Notes: a model not told the origin generated them from the letters alone. A stretch of 14,812 nt of DNA from Candidatus Brocadiales bacterium (GCA_030586765.1 JAUQZZ010000034.1:1-14812); one strand, 5' to 3'; shown: positions 5,700 through 12,797, numbered from the stretch's first letter. Made by a program: numbers and translations.

Positions 5700-8567
5700 A
5701 TGGCAGTTAAGCCTAAGAACTCTATCATCGCCCGGGGCATAAGGGTACATAACCTCAAGAATATAGATGTAGAGATACCACTAAAAAAACTGGTGGTGGT
5801 CTCTGGGGTTTCAGGCTCTGGAAAGTCCAGCCTGGTCTTTGACACCCTCTTTGCCGAGGGGCAGAGGCGCTATGTGGAGACCTTTTCCACCTATGCAAGG
5901 CAGTTCCTTGAGAGGATGGATAAGCCTGATGTAGACCACATAGAAGGCCTCCCCCCAGCTATAGCCATTCAGCAGAAGAATCCCGTTAAGAGCCGCAGGA
6001 GCACGGTGGGCACGGCCACGGAGATAAATGACTACCTCAGGCTCCTCTTTGCCAGAATCGGCAGGACCTACTGCCAGGGCTGCGGCCGCCTGGTGGAAAG
6101 CGACTCTGTTACACAGATTATTGGTAAGGTCTTGACTCTGCCACAAGGCGCAAGGTTTTTTGTTATCTTCCCCATACAGATTAGCCCCAAGCTTTCCAGC
6201 CAGAAACACATAGCCATGCTCAAAGAGCAGGGTCTGGTGAGGTTATGGGTGAGCCAGCCCTTCCGTCGCTCCAATGGAGCTATGGAGGGCCAGCCTGCTC
6301 CCTTTGGAGGAAAGGTGGGCGACCATCCCGCCTTGGGCGGGGGGCTGGCAGGCCGCCTGGTAGACCTGACGGAAGAACCTCAGTTTGACCTCCACTCGGC
6401 AGGGGCCGTCTATGGAGTGGTGGACAGGCTGGTAGTAGCACCTGCTATAAAGGAGCGCCTGGCCGATGCCCTGGAGACGGCCTTCCGACTGGGCGCTGGC
6501 CACCTGGGTATCCTCCTGGTAGATGAAGGCAAGGAGTTAAAGTTCAGCAACCGATTCTACTGTGACTACTGCGACCTGGAATATCCTGAACCAACCCCAA
6601 ACCTCTTCTCCTTTAACAGCCCCATTGGTGCCTGCCCAAAGTGTCAGGGCTTCGGCAACACCATAGAGATAGATATGGACCTTGTGGTGCCGGATAAGGA
6701 CAAGACCCTGATGGGTGGTGCCATACAGCCCTGGACCACCCCTGCCTACTGCCACCTCCAGGAAGAGTTAGAGGATGCCGCCCACAAATACAATATACCT
6801 ATGGATGTACCCTTTAACAAACTCACCAAAGAACAGGTTAGGCTTATCATGGAGGGTACACCCAATTTCTGCGGAATTAGTGAGTTCTTTGGATGGCTGG
6901 AGACAAAGAAATACAAGATGCACGTACGGGTATTTCTTAGTAAATACCGAGGCTACGCAACCTGTTCCCAGTGCAAAGGCTCCAGGCTCAACCCCAAGGC
7001 CCTGAATGTAAAGATAGCTGATACTAACATTGCCCGTATATCCGCTATGACCCTAGAGGAGGCCCACAGATTCTTTGAAGGTCTAAGGCTCACAGAGTAT
7101 GAAGAAGAGGTAGCCAAACTTATCCTCCATGAGATAAGGAAGAGGCTAGACTACATGGTAAAGATAGGCCTTGGGTATCTCACCCTTGACCGCTTAACGA
7201 GAACCCTCTCAGGGGGAGAGGCCCAGAGGGTGAACCTTACTACCTCCCTAGGTTCCTCCCTGGTAAATGTCCTCTATATACTGGATGAGCCCAGTATAGG
7301 ACTTCACGCCAGAGATACCGAGCGACTCATAGCTACCCTGAAGCGCCTGAGAGACCTGGGCAATACCCTGGTGGTGGTGGAGCATGACAGGGACATAATA
7401 AGCTCTGCAGACGAGCTCATAGACCTTGGCCCAGGGGCAGGGGAGAAGGGTGGTCAGGTGGTGTATCAGGGAAGTATAGATAGGCTCTCAAGGAGGAATG
7501 GTTCTATCACGGGGGCGTACCTCACAGGTAGTAAGTCCATCACCTTACCATCAGAGAGGAGGCGGCCAACGGGGAGGGCCATTGTCCTTAAGGGTGCATG
7601 TCAGAATAACTTGAAGAATATAGACGTGTCTTTTCCCTTAAATCTCTTCCTGTGCGTAACAGGGGTATCGGGTTCTGGGAAGAGTACCCTTGTCCAGGAC
7701 ACCCTTTATGCCGCCCTGAAGAAGCGTATGGGGGGCTACCGTGGGCCTGTGGGTGCCCATCAGGGGATAACAGGGTTTAGCTACATCGGTGGCGTGACCC
7801 TGGTGGACCAGTCCCCTATCGGCCGTACGCCCAGGTCTAACCCTATTACTTATGTAAAGGCCTTTGATGAGATAAGGAGGCTCTTTGCCTCAACCCGTGA
7901 GGCCAGGATAAGGAATCTGACCCCCAGTGCCTTTTCCTTTAATGTTGCTGGGGGTAGGTGCGACTACTGCCAGGGGGAGGGCTACCGCAAGGTAGAGATG
8001 CAGTTCCTTGCCGATGTTTATGTTACCTGTGAGAAGTGTCACGGCAAGCGCTTCCGCAGGGATGTCCTGGACATAAGATACAGGCATAAGAATATCCACG
8101 AGGTATTAGAGATGACTGTGGGAGAGGCCATGGATTTCTTCCATGATTCCCCTGCCCTGACCAAGGCCCTTCGCTGCCTAAAAGATACGGGCCTGGGGTA
8201 CCTGCGCCTGGGTCAGCCAGCGACAACCCTCTCAGGCGGTGAGGCCCAGAGGCTTAAACTGGCCAGCTATATGACCCAGAGAGAACAAGAAGGGCTGCTA
8301 TTTCTCTTCGATGAGCCTACCACTGGCCTGCACTTCGACGACATAAAAAAGCTCCTTGACTGCTTCCAGAGGCTTATCCTTGAAGGGCACTCGATAATCG
8401 TTATAGAACATAACCTGGAGGTTATAAAATGTGCAGACTACATAATAGACCTGGGACCAGAAGGCGGTGAAAAGGGAGGCTATGTAGTGGGTACAGGCAA
8501 ACCTGAGGAGATGGCTCGATTGAAGGATTCCTATACAGGCCAGTACCTGCGCAGGTATCTAAAGTAA
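5700..8567 (+). CDS. uvrA: UvrA-family excinuclease ABC subunit A
   Basis: The 955-residue protein has the full UvrA layout. The first ATPase has Walker A GVSGSGKSS (36-44), LSGGEAQR near 503 and LDEPSIGL near 530. The UvrB-interaction region is about 125-245. A zinc finger has Cys288/291/312/315. The second ATPase has Walker A GVSGSGKST (655-663), a zinc finger with Cys754/757/777/780, LSGGEAQR near 844 and Walker B FDEPTTGLH (Asp871, Glu872). UvrA scans DNA for bulky lesions as a dimer and loads UvrB. The form after the second signature (KLASYMTQREQEGLLFLFDE) and AIQQKNPVKS near the N terminus match a UvrA branch I associate with Acidobacteria- and Bacteroidetes-like genomes, so it could be a paralogue. 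Residues 185-217 (rich in Gly, Pro and Arg) replace what is normally a short loop before RLVDL and are encoded by a palindromic element. No Shine-Dalgarno precedes the ATG; TATAAC directly abuts it. Two copies of one repeat flank the gene. Confidence 0.92.
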   Translation: MAVKPKNSIIARGIRVHNLKNIDVEIPLKKLVVVSGVSGSGKSSLVFDTLFAEGQRRYVETFSTYARQFLERMDKPDVDHIEGLPPAIAIQQKNPVKSRRSTVGTATEINDYLRLLFARIGRTYCQGCGRLVESDSVTQIIGKVLTLPQGARFFVIFPIQISPKLSSQKHIAMLKEQGLVRLWVSQPFRRSNGAMEGQPAPFGGKVGDHPALGGGLAGRLVDLTEEPQFDLHSAGAVYGVVDRLVVAPAIKERLADALETAFRLGAGHLGILLVDEGKELKFSNRFYCDYCDLEYPEPTPNLFSFNSPIGACPKCQGFGNTIEIDMDLVVPDKDKTLMGGAIQPWTTPAYCHLQEELEDAAHKYNIPMDVPFNKLTKEQVRLIMEGTPNFCGISEFFGWLETKKYKMHVRVFLSKYRGYATCSQCKGSRLNPKALNVKIADTNIARISAMTLEEAHRFFEGLRLTEYEEEVAKLILHEIRKRLDYMVKIGLGYLTLDRLTRTLSGGEAQRVNLTTSLGSSLVNVLYILDEPSIGLHARDTERLIATLKRLRDLGNTLVVVEHDRDIISSADELIDLGPGAGEKGGQVVYQGSIDRLSRRNGSITGAYLTGSKSITLPSERRRPTGRAIVLKGACQNNLKNIDVSFPLNLFLCVTGVSGSGKSTLVQDTLYAALKKRMGGYRGPVGAHQGITGFSYIGGVTLVDQSPIGRTPRSNPITYVKAFDEIRRLFASTREARIRNLTPSAFSFNVAGGRCDYCQGEGYRKVEMQFLADVYVTCEKCHGKRFRRDVLDIRYRHKNIHEVLEMTVGEAMDFFHDSPALTKALRCLKDTGLGYLRLGQPATTLSGGEAQRLKLASYMTQREQEGLLFLFDEPTTGLHFDDIKKLLDCFQRLILEGHSIIVIEHNLEVIKCADYIIDLGPEGGEKGGYVVGTGKPEEMARLKDSYTGQYLRRYLK
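6253..6349. repeat. 97-bp palindromic element inside uvrA
   Basis: The ends are a perfect 8-bp inverted repeat (GCCAGCCC 6253-6260, GGGCTGGC 6342-6349). Its left half holds the imperfect hairpin CCGTCGCTCC-AA-TGGAGCTATGGAGG shared with the DUF429 gene. Its right half holds the hairpin CCCGCC-TTG-GGCGGG (6327-6341). It encodes UvrA residues 185-217, an insertion relative to the usual UvrA loop, and keeps the reading frame. Confidence 0.65.
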
Positions 8568-8624
8568 AGGCCTACCAGCTCCTTAGAAGTAAGTTTGAGA
8601 TCTCTGAAAAGTAGCAACCCAAAT

Positions 8625-8704
8625 TCCCTCCCCCTTGATGGGGGAGGGTAGGGTGAGGGTGAAAACCACCCTCCCCTTTCCCCTCCCATCAAGGGAGGGG
8701 GAAG
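8625..8704. repeat. G/C-run nested palindrome repeat, copy B
   Basis: This is the second copy of the 80-bp repeat at 5501-5580, in the same orientation and on the other side of uvrA. The outer arms (8625-8642 and 8685-8702) are complementary at 16 of 18 positions. The inner stem is GAGGGTG (8655-8661) with CACCCTC (8667-8673). G-quadruplex-type runs lie at 8640-8659 on the plus strand and 8669-8687 on the minus strand. The stem-loops could also slow transcription leaving uvrA, but no U-run follows. Confidence 0.8.
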
Positions 8705-8728
8705 ATATATTAACTACTGAGGGAAGGA

Positions 8729-8752
8729 AGTGTATCCATCGTTCTATACACT
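8729..8752. promoter_or_regulatory. Candidate operator: 7-bp inverted repeat
   Basis: AGTGTAT (8729-8735) and ATACACT (8746-8752) are perfect inverted repeats with a 10-bp spacer, so half-site centres are 17 bp apart. This is compatible with a dimeric HTH regulator. It sits 22 bp upstream of the -35 of the XRE gene, so the XRE protein is the obvious candidate ligand. Binding is inferred, and no second copy was found upstream of uvrA. Confidence 0.4.
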
Positions 8753-8774
8753 CTACAGATAAGTTTTATTTCTA

Positions 8775-8802
8775 TTGCATTTAGTATGGCAGATAATATA
8801 AT
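8775..8802 (+). promoter_or_regulatory. Sigma70-like promoter of the XRE-ImmA pair
   Basis: A perfect -10 TATAAT (8797-8802) follows a weak -35 TTGCAT (8775-8780) at 16 bp. Transcription would begin near 8809, about 32 bases before the ATG. The leader has a direct repeat GTAACGTAAC (8826-8835) and no clear ribosome binding site. Confidence 0.5.
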
Positions 8803-8840
8803 CTTCTGTTGTGTTATTAATAGGTGTAACGTAACATATT

Positions 8841-9377
8841 ATGGTTATTCAAATTACAGAGAAACTCAGGCACCTTAGGGCAGAGAAGGGTTGGAACAGG
8901 TCAGAGGTCGCTCGCCAAGCAGATCTACCTATTTCTACCTATCAGGCCTATGAAAAACTCAACAGGAAGCCCAAGGGAGAGGCTGCCATAAAGATAGCCA
9001 GGGCCTTTGGTGTGACCCTGGATTACCTCCTGGACGATGAAAGGGGTTACCCCCCTGGGCCACTGGACCGCGTCTCTTACGCCAGGGCTAGAAAGGTGCT
9101 ACCCAATGCCCAGGCCCTTGACCTCTCAACCCTTCCTGAGAACTTTAAAAATTACTTCCAGTCAAATCCTGATAAACTCAGGGGGCTTACACAGAGAGAC
9201 ATAGATGAGCTGGCCTCTATAAGAGGGTATGGAGGTGAACCCAGAGACCCAGAGTATTGGGTCAACAAGCACCTTGAAGAAAACCTTGCCCTGGAGAAGT
9301 GCAAACAGGTGTTACTGGGTTCTAACCGCCAGGTCCTTATATCCCTCCTGGATGCCTTCTCTAAGGAATCCCAATAA
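8841..9377 (+). CDS. XRE-family transcriptional regulator
   Basis: The first 66 of 178 residues form a Cro/CI-type helix-turn-helix (ITEKLRHLRAEKGWNRSEVA, then a recognition helix around residues 31-42 containing STYQAYEKL, ending in FGVTLDYLL). The remaining 110 residues form a charged domain (QRDIDELASIRGYG, then a helical C terminus) that I do not recognise; it may be a dimerisation or protease-target region. The ATG start leaves the usual short lead into helix 1. The gene runs into the ImmA/IrrE-type protease gene after 5 bases. In such pairs (ImmR-ImmA of ICEBs1, DdrO-IrrE of Deinococcus) the XRE protein is a repressor inactivated by the protease. By that analogy it probably represses its own operon through the inverted repeat at 8729-8752, which is an inference. 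Confidence 0.85.
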   Translation: MVIQITEKLRHLRAEKGWNRSEVARQADLPISTYQAYEKLNRKPKGEAAIKIARAFGVTLDYLLDDERGYPPGPLDRVSYARARKVLPNAQALDLSTLPENFKNYFQSNPDKLRGLTQRDIDELASIRGYGGEPRDPEYWVNKHLEENLALEKCKQVLLGSNRQVLISLLDAFSKESQ

Positions 9378-9382
9378 CAATC

Positions 9383-10075
9383 GTGCTGGAACTGACAGAA
9401 CCACAAGAAATAATAAAACTTGTGGAAAGGGAAGTAAAGCAACTCCTCCAGAAATGCCACATTGATGAACCTCCAGTAGATGCATACGTCTTAGCAGAGT
9501 CCCTGGGGCTTGGTGTGCAGATAGATGCTACCCTAAAGACCAGGGGCTACAGCCGAAGGCGGTGGGACACAGGCACCATCGTGGTAGGTAGCAAAAATCC
9601 CAGTAAATCTGAGAGGAAACAATTTACTATTGCCCATGAGATTGGAGAAGTCTTGCTGGCGGGAAAGGTGGGGCAAAGACGTCTTGAGGAGGCCTGTAAC
9701 CTCATGGCCGTTGCCCTTTTGTTACCCAGGGAGTGGTTTGGTAAGGACGCCCAGGCACTAGGCTTCCACCTCCTTCGCCTCAAGGAGCGATATTCTACGG
9801 TAAGCCATGAGGTCATAGCCTACAGGATGCTGGATTTTAAGCTCCTTATAATAACCATCTTTGATAACGGCAGACTTTACAGGAGGAAGAGTTCTTACCC
9901 AGGGCCCATAAAGAAGGCCTATCCCCTTGAGCTCAAGTGTCATGAGGAGGTAGGCCAAAAGGGGGAAGAAAGATTGCTAGAGGATGAGGAGGTTGTAGTG
10001 GCAGGCTGGCCTGTTTTTAGGGAGGATTGGAAGAGGGTGATATTGAGGACAGAGTTAAGAGATATTGCCTCATAG
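9383..10075 (+). CDS. ImmA/IrrE-family metalloprotease-like protein with HEIGE motif
   Basis: The 230-residue protein has the ImmA/IrrE core: RKQFTIAHEIGEVLLAG (78-94), then an acidic helix RRLEEACNLMAVALLLP (99-115). The family normally carries HEXXH plus a downstream Glu as zinc ligands. Here His85-Glu86 and the downstream Glu102/Glu103 are present, but the second His is replaced by Glu89 (HEIGE). The protein may bind metal differently, be an active variant, or act as a sensor without proteolysis. Family members cleave a partner XRE repressor in the cytoplasm after a stress signal. The C-terminal 100 residues have no domain I recognise. GTG at 9383 is preceded at a rather long distance by AAGGA (9363-9367), and translational coupling to the XRE gene 5 bases upstream is likely. 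No terminator is evident behind it. Confidence 0.82.
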   Translation: MLELTEPQEIIKLVEREVKQLLQKCHIDEPPVDAYVLAESLGLGVQIDATLKTRGYSRRRWDTGTIVVGSKNPSKSERKQFTIAHEIGEVLLAGKVGQRRLEEACNLMAVALLLPREWFGKDAQALGFHLLRLKERYSTVSHEVIAYRMLDFKLLIITIFDNGRLYRRKSSYPGPIKKAYPLELKCHEEVGQKGEERLLEDEEVVVAGWPVFREDWKRVILRTELRDIAS

Positions 10076-10107
10076 CAGGCGAGACCAGACTAGCACCACA
10101 TAAGTTA

Positions 10108-10536
10108 TTACTTCTCACCCATAATATTTATCAAATAGCGTCGGTTGCGGCCCCTGTTATCGAAGTCTATGAGCACTATCTGTTGCCATTTTCCCAGTTG
10201 TAGCTCGCCTTTTAAAAAAGGGATAGTAAGGGAAGGACCTATAAAGGCAGCCCTCACATGGGAATAACCGTTCCCATCCTGCCAGCGCTCGTTGTGACTA
10301 TAGGTTATACCCTGGGGGATGAGCCTCTCCAGGGCACCCGAGAGGTCTTGGACAACACCTTCCTCAAATTCTATAGTGGTTACTGCTGCAGTAGAACCCG
10401 GGATAAAGACCGTAACAATCCCCGAGTTAAGACCCGAATCCTTCACCGCCCCCGCCACCTCAGGGGTGATGTTATGACAGTCTGTGTTTCCCTTCGTTTT
10501 TATCTCTTTTGAAATACTTATGATAGACATGTTCAC
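10108..10536 (-). CDS. YjbQ family (UPF0047) protein
   Basis: The 142-residue product follows the YjbQ/UPF0047 pattern along its whole length: GIVTVFIPGSTAAVTTIE (39-56), the P.g.tYsHN segment with His81, DGNGYSHVRAAFIGPS (87-102, His93), FLKGELQLGKWQQIVLIDFD (107-126) and the arginine-rich last strand. The family forms small trimeric barrels. E. coli YjbQ has weak thiamine-phosphate synthase activity, but the physiological role is unsettled. Two starts are possible: GTG at 10536, or ATG at 10530. The ATG has AGGTGA only 2-3 bases before it (overlapping the GTG), and the GTG has no ribosome binding site, so either could be used. The protein is single-domain and cytosolic. It is divergent from the activase gene and tail-to-tail with the protease gene. 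Confidence 0.9.
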   Translation of the reverse strand: MNMSIISISKEIKTKGNTDCHNITPEVAGAVKDSGLNSGIVTVFIPGSTAAVTTIEFEEGVVQDLSGALERLIPQGITYSHNERWQDGNGYSHVRAAFIGPSLTIPFLKGELQLGKWQQIVLIDFDNRGRNRRYLINIMGEK

Positions 10537-10641
10537 CTATAGAAAAAATTCGACATTAATGTAATATTTTAAAATAACATCCTTAAAGTAATTTTGCAAG
10601 GGCATTGTGTGGTTGCCAGATACAGAAATAAGGGAAATCCC

Positions 10642-10670
10642 TTGACCACAGGATTGGAGTTTGTTATTAT
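10642..10670 (+). promoter_or_regulatory. Sigma70-like promoter of the activase-fusion gene
   Basis: TTGACC (10642-10647), a 17-bp spacer and TATTAT (10665-10670), preceded by TGT (10662-10664), make an extended -10 promoter with one mismatch in each hexamer. Transcription would start near 10677. The leader carries GGAGGAGG (10721-10728), 12 bases before the ATG. Confidence 0.6.
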
Positions 10671-10740
10671 CCTCCCACTTGGGTTCACCGATAATTAGTC
10701 CCAGAATTAGTTTTGTCTCAGGAGGAGGAAAGAAATCCGG

Positions 10741-12720
10741 ATGCTAAGCCTCGGTATAGACATCGGTTCTCTTTCTACGGATGCAGTCTTGATGAACGAG
10801 GGGAAAGAGATTGTGGCCTCTGAGGTGATTGCCACAGGTGCCAGCAGTAAGAAGGCCGCAGATAAGATATGGGAGAAGATACTAGAGGGCAACAAGCTCT
10901 CAGAGAAGGATATTGATTATGTGGTGGCCACTGGTTACGGCAGGATTCGTGTGCCCTTTGCCCAGGAAGTGGTCACGGAGATAACCTGCCATGCCAAGGG
11001 GGCAAACTTTTATTTCCCCAAGGCCAGGACTGTAATTGACATAGGTGGACAGGACAGCAAGGTCATAAAGATAGACCCCAGCGGCAATGTCATAGATTTT
11101 GTGATGAATGACAAGTGCGCTGCGGGTACAGGCAGGTTCCTGGAGGTTATGGCCAGGACCCTGGAGATAGAGCTAGAGGAGATGGGCCACCTGTCCCTCC
11201 AGGGAAGTGGACAGCTCTCTATAAGCAGCCTGTGCACGGTCTTTGCCGAGTCAGAGGTAGTTTCCCTTGTGGGTGCTGACCATAAGAGGGAAGACATATG
11301 CAAGGCCCTACACATGGCTATAGCCAAGAGGATATCCGCCCAGGCCAGGCGGGTGGGGATAGAGGAGCAGGTGGTGATGAGCGGTGGCGTGGCAAAGAAT
11401 ATAGGGATGGTGAAGGAGATGGAGAGGCTACTGGGTACGAGGCTTAAGATAGCCCCTGAACCCCAGATAGTCGGAGCTGTGGGTGCGGCCCTTATTGGAC
11501 TGGAGGCTGCGAGGAGGGGGGGCAAGACCCCTCAGCCACAGGTAGAAGTTCAGACAATAGGGCGAGCATCTCACCCGCCATCAGGGTCGCATGCTCAAGC
11601 TACCCAGCAACCCCTGAACCTTATTGATACAGGCCAGGCCCCTAGAGCGGAGGTCTCCCTGGAGGATGATAGCCTCCCAAAGATAGGCTACCTGTGTACC
11701 TATACCCCTATTGAGGTCATCCGAGCCGCAGGCTTTCATCCCATCAGGATAAAAGGCACTGAGAAGGCAGAAGGTGGTGCCGAGGAACATCTCTGCACCA
11801 ATCTCTGCCCTTACATAAAGGCGGTAATGGAAGAAAAGCTCTCAGGGGCCTTGGAGGGCCTGGAGGGTATGGTCTTCGTAAACTCCTGCGACGGTATGCG
11901 GAGGCTCTACGATGCCTGGAAGGGCCTCGATGGTGATACGAAATTTAACTTTATGCTGGACCTCCCCAAGACCAACGACGAGGCGGCCGTGCGCTACTAC
12001 GCCACCTTGATAAGGAATTTTAAGGAAAGACTGGAGAGGTCTTTTCACCGAACCATAAGCCTTGAAGATATTAACAAGAGTATCGCCCGCTATAATAAGG
12101 TAAGGGAGAAGGTAAAGCTCTTCCTCCAGAGGCAGTGGAGCGGCCACCTCAGCCATTCTGGCTACCAGATATTTTCCCTCCTCAAGCGTGGTGTAAATGC
12201 GGTTCCTGAAAAGTTTCATGACTACCTCACCCTCCTGATGAAAGAAAAAGGCCCTGTGGTGGATACCCGGGAGGTGCCCAGGCTCCTTATATGGGGAGGT
12301 ATCTTAGAGAACGAAGACGTTCTAAAGATAATTGAGGATGCAGGGGCAAAGGTGGTGGCCGATGACCTCTGCAGTGGCACCCGCTTTTACGATGCCATGG
12401 TGGAGCTCACCGATGACCCTTTCTCTTCCCTGGCTGAAGGATATCTTAAGAGGTCTCCTTGCTCCAGAATGATAAACGTCTTTGAAAGGATTCATAATAT
12501 CCTCTCCATTATTGAGAAGAACTCCATTCACGGGGCCATCTATCACACCCTGAAGTTCTGCGACCACTCCCTCTATGATTTCCCCTTGATAAAGAAGGAA
12601 TTTGAGAAGCGGAAGGTTCCCCTCCTGCACCTCACTTGCGATTACACCCCCAGTAGCCATGGCCAGATTAGAACCCGCGTAGAGGCCTTCCTGGAACAAC
12701 TGCAGAATACCAAGAACTAG
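10741..12720 (+). CDS. Fused CoA-dehydratase activase and 2-hydroxyacyl-CoA dehydratase-like subunit
   Basis: Residues 1-260 are a BcrAD/BadFG/HgdC-type activase. They show the ATP-binding GIDIGSLSTDAV (5-16), VIDIGGQDSKVI, NDKCAAGTGRF with Cys126 and SSLCTVFAESE with Cys165. The 39-residue spacing between these cysteines equals that of the ligands bridging the [4Fe-4S] cluster in HgdC dimers. After a linker (about 261-310) comes a HgdB/DUF2229-like part with LCTNLCPYIK (Cys352, Cys356), NSCDGMRRLYD (Cys383), DLCSGTRFYD and HLTCDYTP. In known systems the activase hydrolyses ATP to push a low-potential electron into the dehydratase, enabling radical dehydration of 2-hydroxyacyl-CoA or ring reduction. 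No second dehydratase subunit lies nearby, so a homodimeric double-cubane-type protein (DCCP with its reductase) is an alternative. The substrate is unknown. The linker contains a palindrome (11564-11596). The protein should be cytoplasmic and oxygen-sensitive. Confidence 0.85.
   Translation: MLSLGIDIGSLSTDAVLMNEGKEIVASEVIATGASSKKAADKIWEKILEGNKLSEKDIDYVVATGYGRIRVPFAQEVVTEITCHAKGANFYFPKARTVIDIGGQDSKVIKIDPSGNVIDFVMNDKCAAGTGRFLEVMARTLEIELEEMGHLSLQGSGQLSISSLCTVFAESEVVSLVGADHKREDICKALHMAIAKRISAQARRVGIEEQVVMSGGVAKNIGMVKEMERLLGTRLKIAPEPQIVGAVGAALIGLEAARRGGKTPQPQVEVQTIGRASHPPSGSHAQATQQPLNLIDTGQAPRAEVSLEDDSLPKIGYLCTYTPIEVIRAAGFHPIRIKGTEKAEGGAEEHLCTNLCPYIKAVMEEKLSGALEGLEGMVFVNSCDGMRRLYDAWKGLDGDTKFNFMLDLPKTNDEAAVRYYATLIRNFKERLERSFHRTISLEDINKSIARYNKVREKVKLFLQRQWSGHLSHSGYQIFSLLKRGVNAVPEKFHDYLTLLMKEKGPVVDTREVPRLLIWGGILENEDVLKIIEDAGAKVVADDLCSGTRFYDAMVELTDDPFSSLAEGYLKRSPCSRMINVFERIHNILSIIEKNSIHGAIYHTLKFCDHSLYDFPLIKKEFEKRKVPLLHLTCDYTPSSHGQIRTRVEAFLEQLQNTKN
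11564..11596. repeat. Hairpin in the interdomain linker of the activase fusion
   Basis: GAGCAT (11564-11569) pairs with ATGCTC (11591-11596). Inside it, ACCC (11573-11576) pairs with GGGT (11584-11587), with a 3-base internal mismatch and a 7-base loop. It encodes part of the low-complexity linker (RASHPPSGSHAQAT). It may be another in-frame palindromic insert, but no second copy was found. Confidence 0.4.
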
Positions 12721-12797
12721 TAATGTAAAAATTTAAGGGAAGGGTGTATCCTATTCTGGCGGAAATTTATCTCTTAAATCCGGAAGGAGGAGATATC

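Noticed and set aside
5811..6209. 132-codon minus-strand open frame inside uvrA
   Set aside because: It lies wholly opposite conserved UvrA motifs (Walker A, QQKNPVKS), shows no family likeness and has no promoter or ribosome binding site.
8811..8837. TGTTA/TAACA inverted repeat in the leader of the XRE gene
   Set aside because: Only 5 bp in an A/T-rich stretch. The 7-bp site at 8729-8752 is a much better operator candidate.
10565..10576. 12-bp palindrome TATTTTAAAATA between the divergent YjbQ and activase genes
   Set aside because: Pure A/T symmetry is expected by chance in an A/T-rich intergenic region, and it does not overlap the plus-strand promoter found at 10642-10670.
11010..11525. 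171-codon minus-strand open frame opposite the activase domain
   Set aside because: Shadow of the conserved activase motifs (CAAGTGRF and SSLCTVF) on the plus strand.
12744..12797. Extended N terminus of the small exported protein from GTG 12744
   Set aside because: The AAGGAGGAG site is placed ideally for ATG 12798, and the signal-like segment starts directly there.
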